NCBI GenBank assembly: GCA_012295275.1
Contig: CM022679.1
Span: 4,295,879 to 4,359,878, forward strand
From: Chrysomallon squamiferum
Taxonomy: Eukaryota > Mollusca > Gastropoda > Neomphalida > Peltospiridae
Length of the DNA: 64,000 nt
Reading direction: 5' to 3'
Positions 63,393 to 64,000 of this stretch are shown in pieces. The notes below the pieces were generated by a model that was not told the DNA's origin, made no database searches, and saw only the letters and a program-made list of their open reading frames with translations. A program made the translations under genes and the position numbers. Each line of letters opens with the position of its first letter. Within the stretch, counting starts at the first letter, position 1.

Positions 63393-64000
<608 letters not shown>

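Overview
This window looks like a piece of a large, intron-rich, microsatellite-packed metazoan genome, most likely a mollusc or another lophotrochozoan. Coding density is very low. Dinucleotide (GA/CT, CA), trinucleotide (AAT, AGT) and tetranucleotide (TTTA, TATG, CATC) arrays are everywhere. The receptor type encoded here, with Pro-Ala before the pore helix, is one I know from molluscs. No bacterial, viral or organellar genes are seen.

The one gene that can be reconstructed is on the minus strand and leaves the window at its left edge. It encodes an alpha-type nicotinic acetylcholine receptor subunit of the Cys-loop family. Six coding exons at 24715-24766, 4364-4563, 3338-3447, 1407-1861, 638-724 and 129-244 join in perfect phase to 1,020 nt (340 codons) without a stop. 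They carry a short signal peptide, the complete ligand-binding domain (Cys-loop, loop C vicinal cysteines, aromatic box), TM1, TM2, TM3 and the first residues of the cytoplasmic loop. The rest of the loop, TM4 and the 3' end must lie beyond position 1. The start-codon exon begins with a splice acceptor, so at least one 5' untranslated exon and the promoter lie further right.

Layout: 1-4600 holds five coding exons separated by introns of 0.4-1.5 kb. 4564-24714 is a 20-kb first intron made of microsatellites, GA-headed dispersed repeats and old duplications. 24715-24794 is the signal-peptide exon, abutted by a 0.74-kb AAT/AAC array. From 25.5 kb to the right end I find no recognisable protein-coding gene. 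That part holds microsatellites, decayed tRNA-derived SINE-like elements, two hAT-like terminal motifs, several decayed tandem repeats, two exon-like splice-bounded segments, and two repeat-poor regions (31.0-33.2 kb and 52.4-52.9 kb) that are candidates for regulatory DNA.

The main biological point is the pore. Just before TM2 the cation-channel Gly-Glu is replaced by Pro-Ala, the signature of anion-selective Cys-loop receptors, while all acetylcholine-contacting aromatics are kept. The subunit is therefore predicted to form an acetylcholine-gated chloride channel (inhibitory cholinergic transmission). I see no other gene cluster or 'system' in the window.
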